41,645 nt of DNA from NCBI RefSeq assembly GCF_024345205.1, contig NZ_BROC01000028.1, positions 1 to 41,645 on the forward strand, read 5' to 3'. A model generated the notes under the pieces. It had not been told where the DNA came from and made no database searches. It saw only the letters and a list, made by a program, of their open reading frames with translations. Below are positions 32,681 to 41,645 of this stretch, one piece after another; position 1 is the stretch's first letter; the number at the start of each line of letters is the position of its first letter. The stretch is from Lapidilactobacillus luobeiensis (GTDB lineage Bacteria > Bacillota > Bacilli > Lactobacillales > Lactobacillaceae). The position numbers and the translations under genes are program-made.

Positions 32681-33649
32681 TTAATCATCAAGATGATATT
32701 CTTCCGCGGCAGCTTGATAGCCGGCAACTTCTTCTTCAGTGGCGAGGACAAAGTGACCAGGAACGATCTCCTTTAATGAACGGAGCTGACCATCAGTCTC
32801 GATGCGATCATCATAACCCTTACGATGGCGGTTACGTTCGTAGAAAGGATCAGGTAACGGTACTGCCGAGAGTAAACTCTTGGTGTACGGATGTAAGGGG
32901 TGATTGTAGACCTCATCGGCGCTGGATAATTCCATCAAGCGGCCATTATGCATCACCGCGATCCGATCACTGATGTATTTGACCATCGACAAGTCATGAG
33001 CGATGAAGAGGTAGGTCAAATTTTGCTCTTTTTGGATATCACGGAGTAAATTGACCACTTGAGCCTGGATCGACACATCCAAAGCTGAGATCGGTTCGTC
33101 AGCAATGATAAAGCGAGGTTCAACAGCTAAGGCGCGGGCGATCCCGATCCGTTGACGTTGACCACCTGAGAATTCGTGGGGATAACGGGTAGCGTGGTCA
33201 TGACTCAACCCCACGAGATCAAGGAGCTCATTGACGCGCGCGTCACGTTCAGCTTCGTTTTTGACCAAATGATGGATATCTAGACCTTCCGCAATAATAT
33301 CTTTGACTTTCATCCGCGGGTTCAAAGAAGCGTAAGGATCCTGGAAGATCATTTGCATTTCGCGACGGAACTGTAACATATCTTTATGCTTGATCTTACT
33401 GATATCAGTCCCATTGAATTCGATCTCGCCACTAGTTGGGGTATATAGTCGGATAATACTGCGACCAGTCGTGCTTTTACCAGAACCAGATTCACCAACT
33501 AGACCAAAAGTCTCGCCTTCGTAGATCTCAAAACTAATATCATCGATAGCTTTGACTTCGTTACGGCGGCCGGCGTTGAAGTATTGCTTGAGATGCTTAA
33601 CTTCGACCAGTTTTTTTCGTTCTTGCGGTTGTGGGTTATTCTGCATCAT
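32681..33649 (-). CDS. oppF: Oligopeptide ABC transporter ATP-binding protein OppF
   Basis: A 322-aa ATPase that energises peptide import together with OppD. Walker [13 protein letters not shown] signature [10 protein letters not shown] and Walker B FIIADEP are intact. The C-terminal oligopeptide/dipeptide extension ([20 protein letters not shown]) is typical. GGAGG sits eight bases before the start. The first 14 bases overlap the end of oppD, showing tight coupling. Last gene of the operon. Confidence 0.95.
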   Translation of the reverse strand: MMQNNPQPQERKKLVEVKHLKQYFNAGRRNEVKAIDDISFEIYEGETFGLVGESGSGKSTTGRSIIRLYTPTSGEIEFNGTDISKIKHKDMLQFRREMQMIFQDPYASLNPRMKVKDIIAEGLDIHHLVKNEAERDARVNELLDLVGLSHDHATRYPHEFSGGQRQRIGIARALAVEPRFIIADEPISALDVSIQAQVVNLLRDIQKEQNLTYLFIAHDLSMVKYISDRIAVMHNGRLMELSSADEVYNHPLHPYTKSLLSAVPLPDPFYERNRHRKGYDDRIETDGQLRSLKEIVPGHFVLATEEEVAGYQAAAEEYHLDD

Positions 33650-34730
33650 CCTTCACGCCTCCTTCTTCTTCATATTCCGGTTGGTTGATCTTACCTTCAG
33701 CCACTAAACGCTGAAATTCGGCCTGGCGCTTTTTAATGGCAACAGGTGGCTCGGTTTTAGGAGCATCCGGATGCAGTAGCCAAGTCGCCGCATAATGGGT
33801 ATCGGATATCTTGAAGAACGGTGGCATCGCCTCATAATCGATCGCCATAGCATAAGGGTTCCGTGGGGCAAAAGCATCGCCCTTCGGTGGATTCAGCAAG
33901 TTTGGCGGTGTTCCGGGGATCGCGTAAAGCCGATCAGAGTCGGTATCAAGGGTCGGCATTGAATTCAGTAGTCCCCAAGTGTAGGGGTGTTGTGGATTAT
34001 AAAAAATCTCGTCAACAGAGCCGTATTCAATGATCTTGCCAGCGTACATCACGGCGACCCGATCAGCGATACCAGCGACGACACCTAAATCATGGGTGAT
34101 AAAGATGATCGACGTTTCGATTTTGTTTTGTAATTCCTTCATGAGGTCGATGATTTGAGCTTGGATCGTCACGTCCAAGGCAGTCGTCGGTTCATCGGCG
34201 ATCAGGATCTCTGGATAATTAACGATGGCGATAGCGATCACGATCCGTTGGCGTTGTCCCCCTGAAAATTGATGGGGATAATCCTTCATCCGATTTTTTG
34301 CGTTGGTGATCCCGACCAGTTCGAGGACCTCTTCGGCCCGCGCCATGGCCTTTTTCTTGGACATGCTGCCATGGATCAATAGTGGTTCAGCGACTTGTTT
34401 GCCGATCGGCATCGTGGGGTCCAATGAGGTCATTGGATCCTGGAAGATCATTGAAATATCATTTCCGCGGATCTTTTCGATCTCGCGGTTACTTAATTTC
34501 AAAATATCGCGGCCCTTAAAATCGATCGAGCCACTAGTTACCTGAGCATTATTGGCTAATAGCCCCATGATACTGCGGACAGTGACCGATTTGCCGGAAC
34601 CAGATTCCCCAACGATCGCTAGGGTCTCACCTTTATTTAAATGAAAATCAACGTTACGAATAGCCTTTACTGAGCCGGCAAAGGTATCAAAATCTATTTG
34701 TAAGTCTTTCACTTCTAGAATTTTTTCCAT
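33636..34730 (-). CDS. oppD: Oligopeptide ABC transporter ATP-binding protein OppD
   Basis: A 364-aa ATPase with Walker [10 protein letters not shown], signature [10 protein letters not shown] and Walker B ILIADEP, and the OppD-type C-terminus ([17 protein letters not shown], then [16 protein letters not shown]). It ends in an acidic tail after a longer-than-usual extension. AGGAG precedes the ATG, 11 bp after the oppC stop. Confidence 0.95.
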   Translation of the reverse strand: MEKILEVKDLQIDFDTFAGSVKAIRNVDFHLNKGETLAIVGESGSGKSVTVRSIMGLLANNAQVTSGSIDFKGRDILKLSNREIEKIRGNDISMIFQDPMTSLDPTMPIGKQVAEPLLIHGSMSKKKAMARAEEVLELVGITNAKNRMKDYPHQFSGGQRQRIVIAIAIVNYPEILIADEPTTALDVTIQAQIIDLMKELQNKIETSIIFITHDLGVVAGIADRVAVMYAGKIIEYGSVDEIFYNPQHPYTWGLLNSMPTLDTDSDRLYAIPGTPPNLLNPPKGDAFAPRNPYAMAIDYEAMPPFFKISDTHYAATWLLHPDAPKTEPPVAIKKRQAEFQRLVAEGKINQPEYEEEGGVKDDAE

Positions 34731-34741
34731 CTGTGCCGCTC

Positions 34742-35773
34742 CTATTCTTGTGTTTTTGGATCGAAAGCATCACGTAAACCATCTGCGAGTAAGTTGAACG
34801 CGATCATAATGATACTGATGACTGCAGCGGGATACCACATTTGATAAGGTAAGAAACGGAATGTTTTTTGCCCGTCAGACAATAAAGTACCCAGCGATGC
34901 GTTCGGTGCAGGGATCCCGATCCCGATGAAGCTCAGGAAGGCTTCGAAGAAGATCGCGGTAGGGATCGAGAACATGGTTTGAATGATGATCGTCGATGAA
35001 AGGTTAGGAATCAAGTGTTTCAAGGCAATACGGAGAGGTGATTCACCTAACGTTCGCGCCGCTAAAATATATTCTTGAGTTTTCAAGGTCAATGTTTCTG
35101 CGCGCACTAGTCGCGCCATCGTGATCCAACCAGTGATCCCCATGGCCACAACGATCGAGCCTAGGCCAGGCGTAAAGAGCAGCAACATCAAAATAACCAC
35201 GACCAAGTTCGGGATCGAGGAGATGATCTCAATGATCCGTTGCATGATCGTATCGGTTTTGCCACCTTTCCACCCGGAAATGATCCCATAAGGAACCCCG
35301 ATCACCAAGTCGAATAAGGTTGCCAGTAAACCGATCAAAAGCGATAAGGCGACCCCCTTCATCAGCCGCGAAAAGAGATCACGACCTAAATAGTCAGTGC
35401 CTAACACATAATAAGTCCCCTTGGGAACTTTGGCCGCCGCGTATTTATCGACGATATTACCGCCGACATTGGCCTTGCCAGTGAATCCAGGAATACTGCC
35501 ATTAGCGATCTTCGGTGGCAAGTTCGCATAAGCCACGTGTTGAGCGTTAGGATCGCTAGGCGTCCACCAAATCGAGACGATCGAGATCAAAATGATGATC
35601 GCTAGAAGCCAGAAGGAAAAGACCGCGGCCTTGTTTTTCCGTAAACGCCGGATCGCGTCTTGGAAAAAGGTCAAAGAAGGCGCGGAGATCTTCTCTTGTT
35701 CGTCAACATTATTTGCCGCAACCGGTTTGAAACTGTCTGCGTTTAGTTTGATATCAGAAGTATTATCAGCCAT
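34742..35773 (-). CDS. oppC: Oligopeptide ABC transporter permease OppC
   Basis: 343 aa. A cytoplasmic N-terminal segment (about 1-45), one membrane helix, an extracellular domain (about 70-130) and five more helices. The ATPase-coupling EAA-like loop is LAARTLGESPLRIALKHLIPN. It forms the membrane channel with OppB. The ATG overlaps the oppB stop by one base (TAATG). Confidence 0.94.
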   Translation of the reverse strand: MADNTSDIKLNADSFKPVAANNVDEQEKISAPSLTFFQDAIRRLRKNKAAVFSFWLLAIIILISIVSIWWTPSDPNAQHVAYANLPPKIANGSIPGFTGKANVGGNIVDKYAAAKVPKGTYYVLGTDYLGRDLFSRLMKGVALSLLIGLLATLFDLVIGVPYGIISGWKGGKTDTIMQRIIEIISSIPNLVVVILMLLLFTPGLGSIVVAMGITGWITMARLVRAETLTLKTQEYILAARTLGESPLRIALKHLIPNLSSTIIIQTMFSIPTAIFFEAFLSFIGIGIPAPNASLGTLLSDGQKTFRFLPYQMWYPAAVISIIMIAFNLLADGLRDAFDPKTQE

Positions 35774-36711
35774 TAGTTAGAGCCCTCGTTTCCGCTAAGT
35801 CTGATTCGTGGGTCGATGAACCCATATAGGATATCGACGATCAGGATCACAACAACCAACATGAATGAGTACAGTAAGGTCAGACCCATGATCGTTGGAT
35901 AGTCATTAGTTGTGATCGATTTGACGAATTGATCGCCAATACCGGGAATCGAAAAGATATTTTCAACGACCATTGAACCGACCATTAAGTCGACGGCCAT
36001 TGGACCGATGATCGTGATCACTGGGATCAGCGAATTACGTAGCGCGTGTTTAGCGACAGTTTGCCAAGGGGTATTCCCTTTGGCCCGGGCCAACTCGATA
36101 TAATCTGAGTTCAAAACATCGACCATTTCCGTCCGCATGAATCGTGCCGTAGTCGCTAACGGCGCCATCGACAAGGCGATCGTGGGTAGAATGCTGGAAC
36201 GGAAACCTTCATCCCATAACGCGATCGGGAAGATCTTGAGTTTAAAGGCCAAGTAGAACTGAAGTAAAACGGCGAAAACGAAGTTGGGGATCGAACGTCC
36301 TAAAATGGCAAAGAAAGTCGCCAAAGTGTCGACCCAAGTGTTCTTACGGATCGCGGCGATCGCGCCCAAAAGAATACCAAGAACAGTCCCTAGAATGATC
36401 GCTTGAGCACCGATCTGCATCGATGGCCCGATCCGACTAGAAATCAAAAATGAAACTGGTTGATTATTGAATTGGAATGAGGTGCCAAAATCACCATGTA
36501 AGATCCCAATCAAATAAATGAAGTATTGCTGATAAACAGGCTTATTCAGCCCATATTGCGCATCCATGATCGCCCGTTGATCTGCCGTCATCTTGGCTTG
36601 GTTCGCGTAAGGCGAGCCCGGCATCAACTTCATTAGGAAGAAAGTTGCCGTTGCAATAATGAACAGGGTCAAGATCATGTACATGATACGTTTGAAAATA
36701 TATTTCCTCAT
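35773..36711 (-). CDS. oppB: Oligopeptide ABC transporter permease OppB
   Basis: 312 aa, six helices. The N-terminal motif YIFKRIMYMILTLFIIATATFFLMKLMPG and coupling loop ELARAKGNTPWQTVAKHALRNSLIP are diagnostic of DppB/OppB permeases. AGGGAG precedes the ATG. It is the first gene after its own promoter at 36786-36814, separated by about 490 bp from oppA1. Confidence 0.94.
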   Translation of the reverse strand: MRKYIFKRIMYMILTLFIIATATFFLMKLMPGSPYANQAKMTADQRAIMDAQYGLNKPVYQQYFIYLIGILHGDFGTSFQFNNQPVSFLISSRIGPSMQIGAQAIILGTVLGILLGAIAAIRKNTWVDTLATFFAILGRSIPNFVFAVLLQFYLAFKLKIFPIALWDEGFRSSILPTIALSMAPLATTARFMRTEMVDVLNSDYIELARAKGNTPWQTVAKHALRNSLIPVITIIGPMAVDLMVGSMVVENIFSIPGIGDQFVKSITTNDYPTIMGLTLLYSFMLVVVILIVDILYGFIDPRIRLSGNEGSN

Positions 36712-36785
36712 GTTTTACACTCCCTATATGCCTCAATAGATAAAATGATCGCCGCATCCGTTGCTACTTAATTTCGCATGTTCCT

Positions 36786-36814
36786 ATCTTACAGTAAAAC
36801 GGTCAAATTGTAAA
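36786..36814 (-). promoter_or_regulatory. Promoter of oppBCDF
   Basis: On the minus strand TTTACA, 17-bp spacer, TAAGAT, about 70 bp before oppB. It allows the permease/ATPase genes to be made independently of the binding proteins. Confidence 0.6.
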
Positions 36815-37100
36815 TTGAGTTTTTAATTAATTTCTCATCTAATTTTGAATTGTTGAGATGAAGTTGTGCTATGACAAAGCTTGAATGATCGTACTAGACT
36901 AAGTGAAAAATGAGAACCGCCATTTTACCCGTTATTCAGCGGGAAACGAGACCAGCCAGACCAACGAAAGCCGCCATTATCAGATTCTTAGTTTTCTATT
37001 ATATAGGTAAAGAGATCATTTTGCGGAGATTCCTGGATCGTTCTGACCGTGCTACGGGTCAATGGGACTCGGCAAAAGTCGAGCAAATGGATTTAAAGTA

Positions 37101-37134
37101 AAACCGCAAACTGGCGGTGTCCAGCTTGCGGTTT
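37101..37134 (-). terminator. Intercistronic terminator after oppA1
   Basis: AAACCGCAA plus CTGG pair with CCAG plus TTGCGGTTT; on the minus strand a broken T-run (TTTTACTTT) follows. It may let a fraction of oppA1 transcripts continue into oppBCDF. Confidence 0.65.
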
Positions 37135-37203
37135 AGGAGAGGTTTAGGAAACTGATCAGAAAGTCAGTCCCTGAAGCAATTATGAATCTGTTTGGTACTT
37201 TTA

Positions 37204-38862
37204 CTAGTCAGCAAGGTAGGTGTGTACAAAGTTGTACGTATTTGCTGGCGAGTACGCCAAGTTCTTGATCTTTGAATTGACCAAGTGGCCTTGAGCACGT
37301 TGATAAAGTGGAATGATACCTTGTTCTTTAGTCAAGATCTCTTGAGCGCTCAATAGATCTTTGGACCGAGCGTCTTCATCAGTCACATCAGTGGTCTTGC
37401 TAGCTTGGATCAGCTGATCGTATTCAGGGCTGTTCCATTTACCATTGTTGTATGAATTATCGCTAGTGAACAAGTCGAGGAAAGTGATCGGGTCTGGGAA
37501 ATCGGCGCCCCAAGCCGTCATCACGATGTCAAAATCACCATTTTCGGAACGAGTCAGACGACTCTTGAATGGAACGGTGGAGATCGTTAATTTCAAACCA
37601 GGCAAATTCTTCTCTAATTGACTTTGGAAGTATTCTGCGGATTTCTTAGCGCCATCAGTATCATCAGTCAAATATTCCAAATTCAAACTGGAAACGCCAG
37701 CTTCCTTCAAACCTTCTGTCCAAAGCTTTTTGGCTTCAGCGGCATCGTATTTCGTCATGTCGCCGGAATTCTTCGCTGCTGCTTTGGAGAAATCAGTACC
37801 GTCTGGGGTCTGCGCCAAGTTTTGTGGCGTAACGTTCGCTGCCGGGATCGAGGAATCGCCTAAAACATTATTGACGAATTCTTTACGATTGATAGCCTTG
37901 GAGATGGCTTGACGAACTTTTTCGTTTTTGAAGGCGGGTACTTTCTTTTCATTCAATTCCAGATAGAAAACAGTCGCTTGCGCCAATGGTTTGTAGCTGG
38001 CATCGTTTTTCATCTGTTGAGCGGTCTCACCGCTGATCGCAACATCATCCATCTTGCCGCTTTGGAATAGATTCAAGGCAGTTGAACTATCCTTAACGAC
38101 TTGAACTTTGATCTCGCTTAATTTAACGGCTTTTGCGTTCCAATAATTCTTGTTCTTAACTTCGGTCCAACTATTATTAGTACCAGTCCATTTTGTTAGT
38201 TTGAATGGGCCATTGTAAACAGCCTTGTCTGAAGAAGTACCATACTTGCTACCATATTTTTCAACGACTTCTTGGTTTTGTGGGAAGAAGGCCGGATTAA
38301 CGACCATCGTTTTGAAATAAGGGATCGCGTGTTCTAATTCGACAACTAACGTATGACTGTCTTTAGCAGTGACGCCTAAAGTGTCGGCCTTTTTCTTGCC
38401 GTTCATAATGTCATCCGCATTTTTGATGCCAGAATAAAGATAAGCATATTGAGATTTAGTCGCAGGATCGACGGTTCGTTGCCAAGCGTAGACGAAGTTC
38501 TCCGCGGTCACCGCGTCACCATTACTCCACTTAGCGTCTTTACGTAACTTATAGGTGTAAGTCTTACCATCATTTGTTGGCTCAGCGATCTTAGTGGCAA
38601 TCGCTGGTTCTACTTTTGCACCATTGTAGCGATAAAGACCATCCATCGTATCAACAGCGGCTTGACCAGAGATCGCATCAGTCAAGACTGAGGTATCCAT
38701 CGTACTGATCACGTCGCTTTCCATTCGGGTCAGCACTTGTTTCGCCGCGGAGTTGCTGGATGATGAACTACCTGAACCAGAGCTATTCGCGCCGCAAGCT
38801 GCTAGGATCGTCGCTGCAGCCACGGCCACAGTCGTTAGTTTTGCTAGTTTTTGCCACTTCAT
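37204..38862 (-). CDS. oppA: Oligopeptide-binding lipoprotein OppA, copy 1
   Basis: A 552-aa solute-binding protein of the SBP_bac_5 family. Signal peptide with lipobox LAAC (Cys at residue 23), then a Ser/Gly-rich linker. Family motifs include KWSNGDAVTAENFVYAWQR, YNGPFKLTKW, AISKAINRKEFV and WGADFPDPITFLD. It captures peptides outside the membrane and delivers them to OppBC. ATG 38862 (AGGAGG upstream) is used; the frame extends 33 codons further without a ribosome binding site. It is strongly similar throughout to the next binding protein at 39777-41420. Confidence 0.93.
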   Translation of the reverse strand: MKWQKLAKLTTVAVAAATILAACGANSSGSGSSSSSNSAAKQVLTRMESDVISTMDTSVLTDAISGQAAVDTMDGLYRYNGAKVEPAIATKIAEPTNDGKTYTYKLRKDAKWSNGDAVTAENFVYAWQRTVDPATKSQYAYLYSGIKNADDIMNGKKKADTLGVTAKDSHTLVVELEHAIPYFKTMVVNPAFFPQNQEVVEKYGSKYGTSSDKAVYNGPFKLTKWTGTNNSWTEVKNKNYWNAKAVKLSEIKVQVVKDSSTALNLFQSGKMDDVAISGETAQQMKNDASYKPLAQATVFYLELNEKKVPAFKNEKVRQAISKAINRKEFVNNVLGDSSIPAANVTPQNLAQTPDGTDFSKAAAKNSGDMTKYDAAEAKKLWTEGLKEAGVSSLNLEYLTDDTDGAKKSAEYFQSQLEKNLPGLKLTISTVPFKSRLTRSENGDFDIVMTAWGADFPDPITFLDLFTSDNSYNNGKWNSPEYDQLIQASKTTDVTDEDARSKDLLSAQEILTKEQGIIPLYQRAQGHLVNSKIKNLAYSPANTYNFVHTYLAD

Positions 38863-38994
38863 AATAAATTCCTCCTGTAAATGGTGCCATGAATCTGAGA
38901 GGTTAAAAATAATTGTCCGAGTTATTTTAATTCTCTCATCAATATAAACCAACCAAGCCACATTCTATAACAGCCTTTGCTGTGATTAGGCATT

Positions 38995-39023
38995 ATCATA
39001 CAGCATCAACATTAAAAAGTAAA
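38995..39023 (-). promoter_or_regulatory. Promoter of oppA1
   Basis: On the minus strand TTTACT, 17-bp spacer, TATGAT. A TTTTATCTGAAAAAT at 39079-39093 matches the CodY box AATTTTCWGAAAATT at 11 of 15 positions, so nutritional control by CodY is possible but weakly supported. Confidence 0.55.
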
Positions 39024-39110
39024 CATTTAAATTCAAAAATATCTCATTTTTCTTTATTTTTTCTGATTTATTACCAGATTTTATCTGAAAAATGTCTGCG
39101 AACAATGAGA

Positions 39111-39347
39111 AAATAAAAAGAAGCCCTGAGCATGACCATACTCAGGGCTTCCTTTCAGCATTAAGGAGATATAAATAATTATAGGAAATAATTATTTATC
39201 AAAAATAAGGAGAAAACGGATAACGGAAAGATGTTGAGTGATTCAGTAATAACTTCGACATCTCTTTTATAAGTAAAACCTTCAAAATGAAATGGGCTCT
39301 CATTTTCTAAGGCTCAGCCTAACACGCAATCAGTAAATTGATTACGT
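39111..39347 (-). ncRNA. Structured leader or small RNA between the oppA genes
   Basis: About 230 nt from a promoter to a strong terminator (GAAGCCCTGAG/CTCAGGGCTTC then TTTTTATTTT, 39111-39151). Inside are hairpins ACACG-AATCA/TGATT-CGTGT (39321-39348), AAAATGA/TTCATTTT, AGATGT/ACATCT (39230-39264) and AATAATTA/TAATTATT. No T-box sequence (GGTGG) and no known riboswitch recognised. A 34-codon frame inside lacks a ribosome binding site. Confidence 0.5.
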
Positions 39348-39353
39348 GTTATT

Positions 39354-39382
39354 ATAATACCCCGCTTTGATTAAAAAGTAAA
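39354..39382 (-). promoter_or_regulatory. Promoter of the inter-oppA RNA
   Basis: On the minus strand TTTACT, 17-bp spacer, TATTAT. The 13 bases TTTACTTTTTAAT are identical to the start of the oppA1 promoter. Confidence 0.6.
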
Positions 39383-39703
39383 TAGCATTTTCATATTTTT
39401 TTAATTTTAGCAAACGGCTTGATGGCGCATGCTTTGGTAAAATAAGCACGTGATTTCTTCTTTTTTGCAAAATAGGCTAATTCTATTATGAGAAGAAACT
39501 GGTTCACAACATTAATTAGCCATTTGTTGCTAGTAGGCACCGCGGCCAATTCGTCTACGAGTTTCGCTGGGTCAAATTGGTTGATTATGCTAATTAGCAT
39601 TATTCTCACTACGCGTGTGTCCGTTGCTAACCGTAATGATGTTAGCTCGGTAGTTTGGGACGATCATGGCACGGTTTCAATAAATTGCCGTTATTTTGGC
39701 GTC

Positions 39704-39736
39704 CAAAAAAGCACCGCGGCTTTTTGCCACGGTGCT
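39704..39736 (-). terminator. Terminator of oppA2
   Basis: On the minus strand AGCACCG pairs with CGGTGCT (with GGC/GCC inside), followed by six T. Confidence 0.88.
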
Positions 39737-39776
39737 AGCTGGATCTGTTACATTCGCTGATCTACTTGAATTGCGA

Positions 39777-41420
39777 TTATTTGGCGATATAGGTGTGGAT
39801 GAAATTGTATTGGTTTGATGGCGAGTAAGCGACATCTTTGACATTGGGGTTGACCAAGTGAGCTTGGGCAGTCTGATAAACCGGAATGATCCCGGCTTCA
39901 TCTGTCAGAATGTTCTGGGCTTGCAATAGATCATTGAAGCGCTTCTTCTCGTCAGTCACATCGGTGGTCTTGCTAGCTTGGATCAATTTGTCATAGTCAG
40001 CGTTGGACCATTTACCATTGTTACTTTGGTTGCCGGTAGTGAAGAGATCCAGATAAGTGATCGGGTCAGGGAAGTCAGCGCCCCAAAGTGTGATACAAAT
40101 ATCGAAGTCGCCACTTTCAGAGCGCGTTAACCGCGATTTGAATGGTAAGGAGGTGATTTTCAATTTCAAGCCGGGAAGAACACCTTCCAATTGACTTTGG
40201 AAGTATTCGGAGGATTTCTTGGCATTCTCTGAATCATCCGTCAGGAATTCAACGTTAAGACTGGAGATACCAACCTCTTTCAACCCTTGTTTCCAAAGCT
40301 TTTGGGCTTCTTTCTTGTCGAAAGTTGTCGGGTAGTCATGACCCTTAGTCGCCGCTTTAGCGAAATCGGTCCCGTCAGGCATTTGCGCCAGATTTTGTGG
40401 TACAGCCGTGTGGGCCACCAGTGAAGAGTTGCCTAAAACTTGGGTGACAAATTCTTTACGATTGATGGCTTTAGACATGGCCAACCGAATATTCTTGTTG
40501 CGGAAAGCAGCCACTTTCTTTTGGTTCAATTCTAAATAGAACGTTGAGGCTTGCGGTTGCGCCTTGAAGGCAGGATCTTGCTTCATTTGCCGCGCGGATT
40601 CGCCACTCAAAATAGCATCATCCAATTTGCCACTTTGGAAAAGATTCAGAGCAGTCGAAGGCTCCTTGACTACTTGAACATCGATGCGATCGAGTTTAAC
40701 AGCTTTCGCGTTCCAATAATCCTTGTTTTTGACTTCGCTCCAACTGAGGTTCGTCCCAGTCCATTTAGTTAGCTTAAATGGTCCGTTGTAAACGACCTTG
40801 TTATAAGCGGTCCCATATTCACTACCGTATTTAGTAACGGCCTTTTCGTTTTGTGAGAAGAAGACAGGGTTGGTCATCAGACCATCCATATAAGGAATGG
40901 CATAGTCCAAGTCGATCTTTAAGGTGTGGTCATCAAGTGCGGTGATCCCCAATGATTCTGGTTTTTCGGTCCCATTCATGATCGCGTCAGCATTCTTGAT
41001 GCCTGAGAAAAGATAGGCGTATTGTGATTTCGTCGCCGGGTCAACGGCGCGTTTCCAACCGTAAGCGAAATCTTGCGCGCGAACGGGATCGCCATTGCTC
41101 CATTTGGCGTTCTTACGCAAATTAAATGTGTAAGTCTTACCCTCGTTGGTTGGCTTAACGACTTTAGTCGCGACTGCTGGCTCTAATTTTGCGCCATTAT
41201 AGCGATAGAGCCCATCCATCGTATCGACCAAGGCTTGCCCAGAAATCGCATCGGTGACGGCCGCCGAGTCCATGCCACCAATCACATCACCTTCCATTCG
41301 AGTGAAGACCTGTTCACTTTTACCCGTCGAACTCTTTTTGCTATTGCCGCCACAAGCGGTCAGCAAAGTTAAGGCCACGAGGGAGGTCAGCCCCACTTTA
41401 GCCCAGTTTGTTAACTTCAT
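39777..41420 (-). CDS. oppA: Oligopeptide-binding lipoprotein OppA, copy 2
   Basis: A 547-aa SBP_bac_5 lipoprotein with lipobox LTAC (Cys at residue 23) and a short Lys/Ser linker. Motifs mirror copy 1: KWSNGDPVRAQDFAYGWKR, YNGPFKLTKWTGTN, LAMSKAINRKEFV and WGADFPDPITYLD. Most stretches can be aligned without gaps, indicating tandem duplication followed by divergence, chiefly in the lobe around residues 300-350. AAGGAGG precedes the ATG. It has its own promoter and terminator, so the two binding proteins can be set independently. Confidence 0.93.
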   Translation of the reverse strand: MKLTNWAKVGLTSLVALTLLTACGGNSKKSSTGKSEQVFTRMEGDVIGGMDSAAVTDAISGQALVDTMDGLYRYNGAKLEPAVATKVVKPTNEGKTYTFNLRKNAKWSNGDPVRAQDFAYGWKRAVDPATKSQYAYLFSGIKNADAIMNGTEKPESLGITALDDHTLKIDLDYAIPYMDGLMTNPVFFSQNEKAVTKYGSEYGTAYNKVVYNGPFKLTKWTGTNLSWSEVKNKDYWNAKAVKLDRIDVQVVKEPSTALNLFQSGKLDDAILSGESARQMKQDPAFKAQPQASTFYLELNQKKVAAFRNKNIRLAMSKAINRKEFVTQVLGNSSLVAHTAVPQNLAQMPDGTDFAKAATKGHDYPTTFDKKEAQKLWKQGLKEVGISSLNVEFLTDDSENAKKSSEYFQSQLEGVLPGLKLKITSLPFKSRLTRSESGDFDICITLWGADFPDPITYLDLFTTGNQSNNGKWSNADYDKLIQASKTTDVTDEKKRFNDLLQAQNILTDEAGIIPVYQTAQAHLVNPNVKDVAYSPSNQYNFIHTYIAK

Positions 41421-41456
41421 ATTTAGTTTCCTCCTTAATGCGATGTAACACTTTGC

Positions 41457-41485
41457 ATTTTACCTGTTTCCGCGGTGTTTGTAAA
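41457..41485 (-). promoter_or_regulatory. Promoter of oppA2
   Basis: On the minus strand TTTACA, 17-bp spacer, TAAAAT, about 37 bp before the start codon. The -35 is the same as at oppB. Confidence 0.65.
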
Positions 41486-41601
41486 TCGTTGGTGGATAGT
41501 CGCATGCGTGCTTTGACAAAAAGTAGATTGTGCGTAGCGCATGGTGTTGGTGGTGGACAAGTGTGATAGGGCTCCAGGTCGGGCTGGGGGTGGTGGAACG
41601 C

Positions 41602-41645
41602 TGCGGGCACGATTTTGAGCTTTTCGGAAGTGCACCGAAAATCTC
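41602..41645 (-). repeat. Dispersed double-hairpin repeat, copy C (cut by window edge)
   Basis: On the minus strand the second hairpin of copy A reappears (GAGATTTTCGG, TGCACTT, CCGAAAAGCTC; one changed base), followed by a GTGCCCGCAGCG stretch like GATGCCCACAGCG in copy A. The first hairpin would lie beyond the window. Confidence 0.7.

Larger units (their letters stand above)
36712..37203. other. Spacer between oppA1 and oppB
   Basis: It holds the oppB promoter (36786-36814) and the oppA1 terminator (37101-37134). The middle, 36830-37090, shows no credible gene or structure apart from AT-rich flanks. Confidence 0.5.
38863..39776. other. Long spacer between the two oppA genes
   Basis: It contains, in minus-strand order: the oppA2 terminator (39704-39736), a 300-bp AT-rich stretch with only a weak 72-codon minus-strand frame, a promoter (39354-39382), a structured non-coding unit ending in a terminator (39111-39347), and the oppA1 promoter (38995-39023). 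Confidence 0.6.

Noticed and set aside
39151-39350. T-box riboswitch before oppA1
   Set aside because: No GGTGG T-box core or Stem I landmarks could be found, despite the hairpins and terminator.
39391-39609. 72-codon minus-strand frame between the oppA genes
   Set aside because: Weak GTG/ATG start without a good ribosome binding site, Lys/Ile-rich composition as expected of AT-rich spacer; no recognisable motif.
39488-39760. 90-codon plus-strand frame overlapping the oppA2 terminator
   Set aside because: Runs through the terminator hairpin in the wrong direction and lacks a ribosome binding site.

Overview
The window looks like chromosome of a low-to-mid-GC Gram-positive bacterium, most likely a lactic acid bacterium of the Lactobacillaceae. 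The reasons are AGGAGG-type ribosome binding sites, frequent TTG/GTG starts, compact sigma-A promoters, a two-oppA oligopeptide permease, an AgrC/LytTR two-component pair, QueG beside an ECF-type S-component, and Atg22/UMF1 and DHA3-type MFS carriers. No phage, plasmid, complete IS element, CRISPR array or rRNA was seen. One tRNA (Ala, anticodon CGC) is present. The species cannot be fixed from the sequence.

Layout. 1-5.8 kb: a hairpin repeat, a small membrane protein, two MFS carriers flanking a small-RNA-like island, and a NPP-type phosphodiesterase. 5.9-9.7 kb: an AgrC-like kinase and LytTR regulator facing an operon whose promoter carries spaced direct repeats; that operon encodes a polytopic membrane protein and a decayed secreted protein. 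9.7-16 kb: GtrA protein, then NrtR and a nadB-nadC-nadA-nifS operon (aspartate to quinolinate to NaMN) behind a promoter covered by two identical palindromes. 16-22.7 kb: tRNA-Ala, a TMEM175-type channel gene broken by an amber stop, a CNNM/CBS membrane protein, a MerR-like protein, type I dehydroquinase, a lipoprotein, and queG with an ECF S-component. 23.2-24.3 kb: a gene-free kilobase with an orphan promoter-hairpin-terminator unit and a C-rich transcript end. 24.3-32.5 kb: protein tyrosine phosphatase, a divergent glycerate-kinase-like protein, UspA, Tag glycosylase, two tandem diguanylate cyclases, a CDF metal exporter and an unknown protein. 32.6-41.4 kb: a minus-strand opp locus (oppA2, oppA1, oppB, oppC, oppD, oppF) with several separate promoters and internal terminators, and a terminated non-coding unit between the two oppA genes.

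How parts work together. NrtR probably senses an NAD metabolite and represses de novo NAD synthesis; the NifS-like desulfurase probably supplies the Fe-S cluster of NadA. The opp locus imports peptides with two paralogous binding lipoproteins. The kinase/regulator pair probably controls the adjacent membrane/secreted-protein operon. The two GGDEF proteins imply c-di-GMP signalling; no EAL or HD-GYP partner is present here.

The most interesting non-genic signals are a dispersed double-hairpin repeat at both window ends and inside it, three orphan transcription units, and operator-like inverted repeats before nadB, the MerR-like gene and tag.
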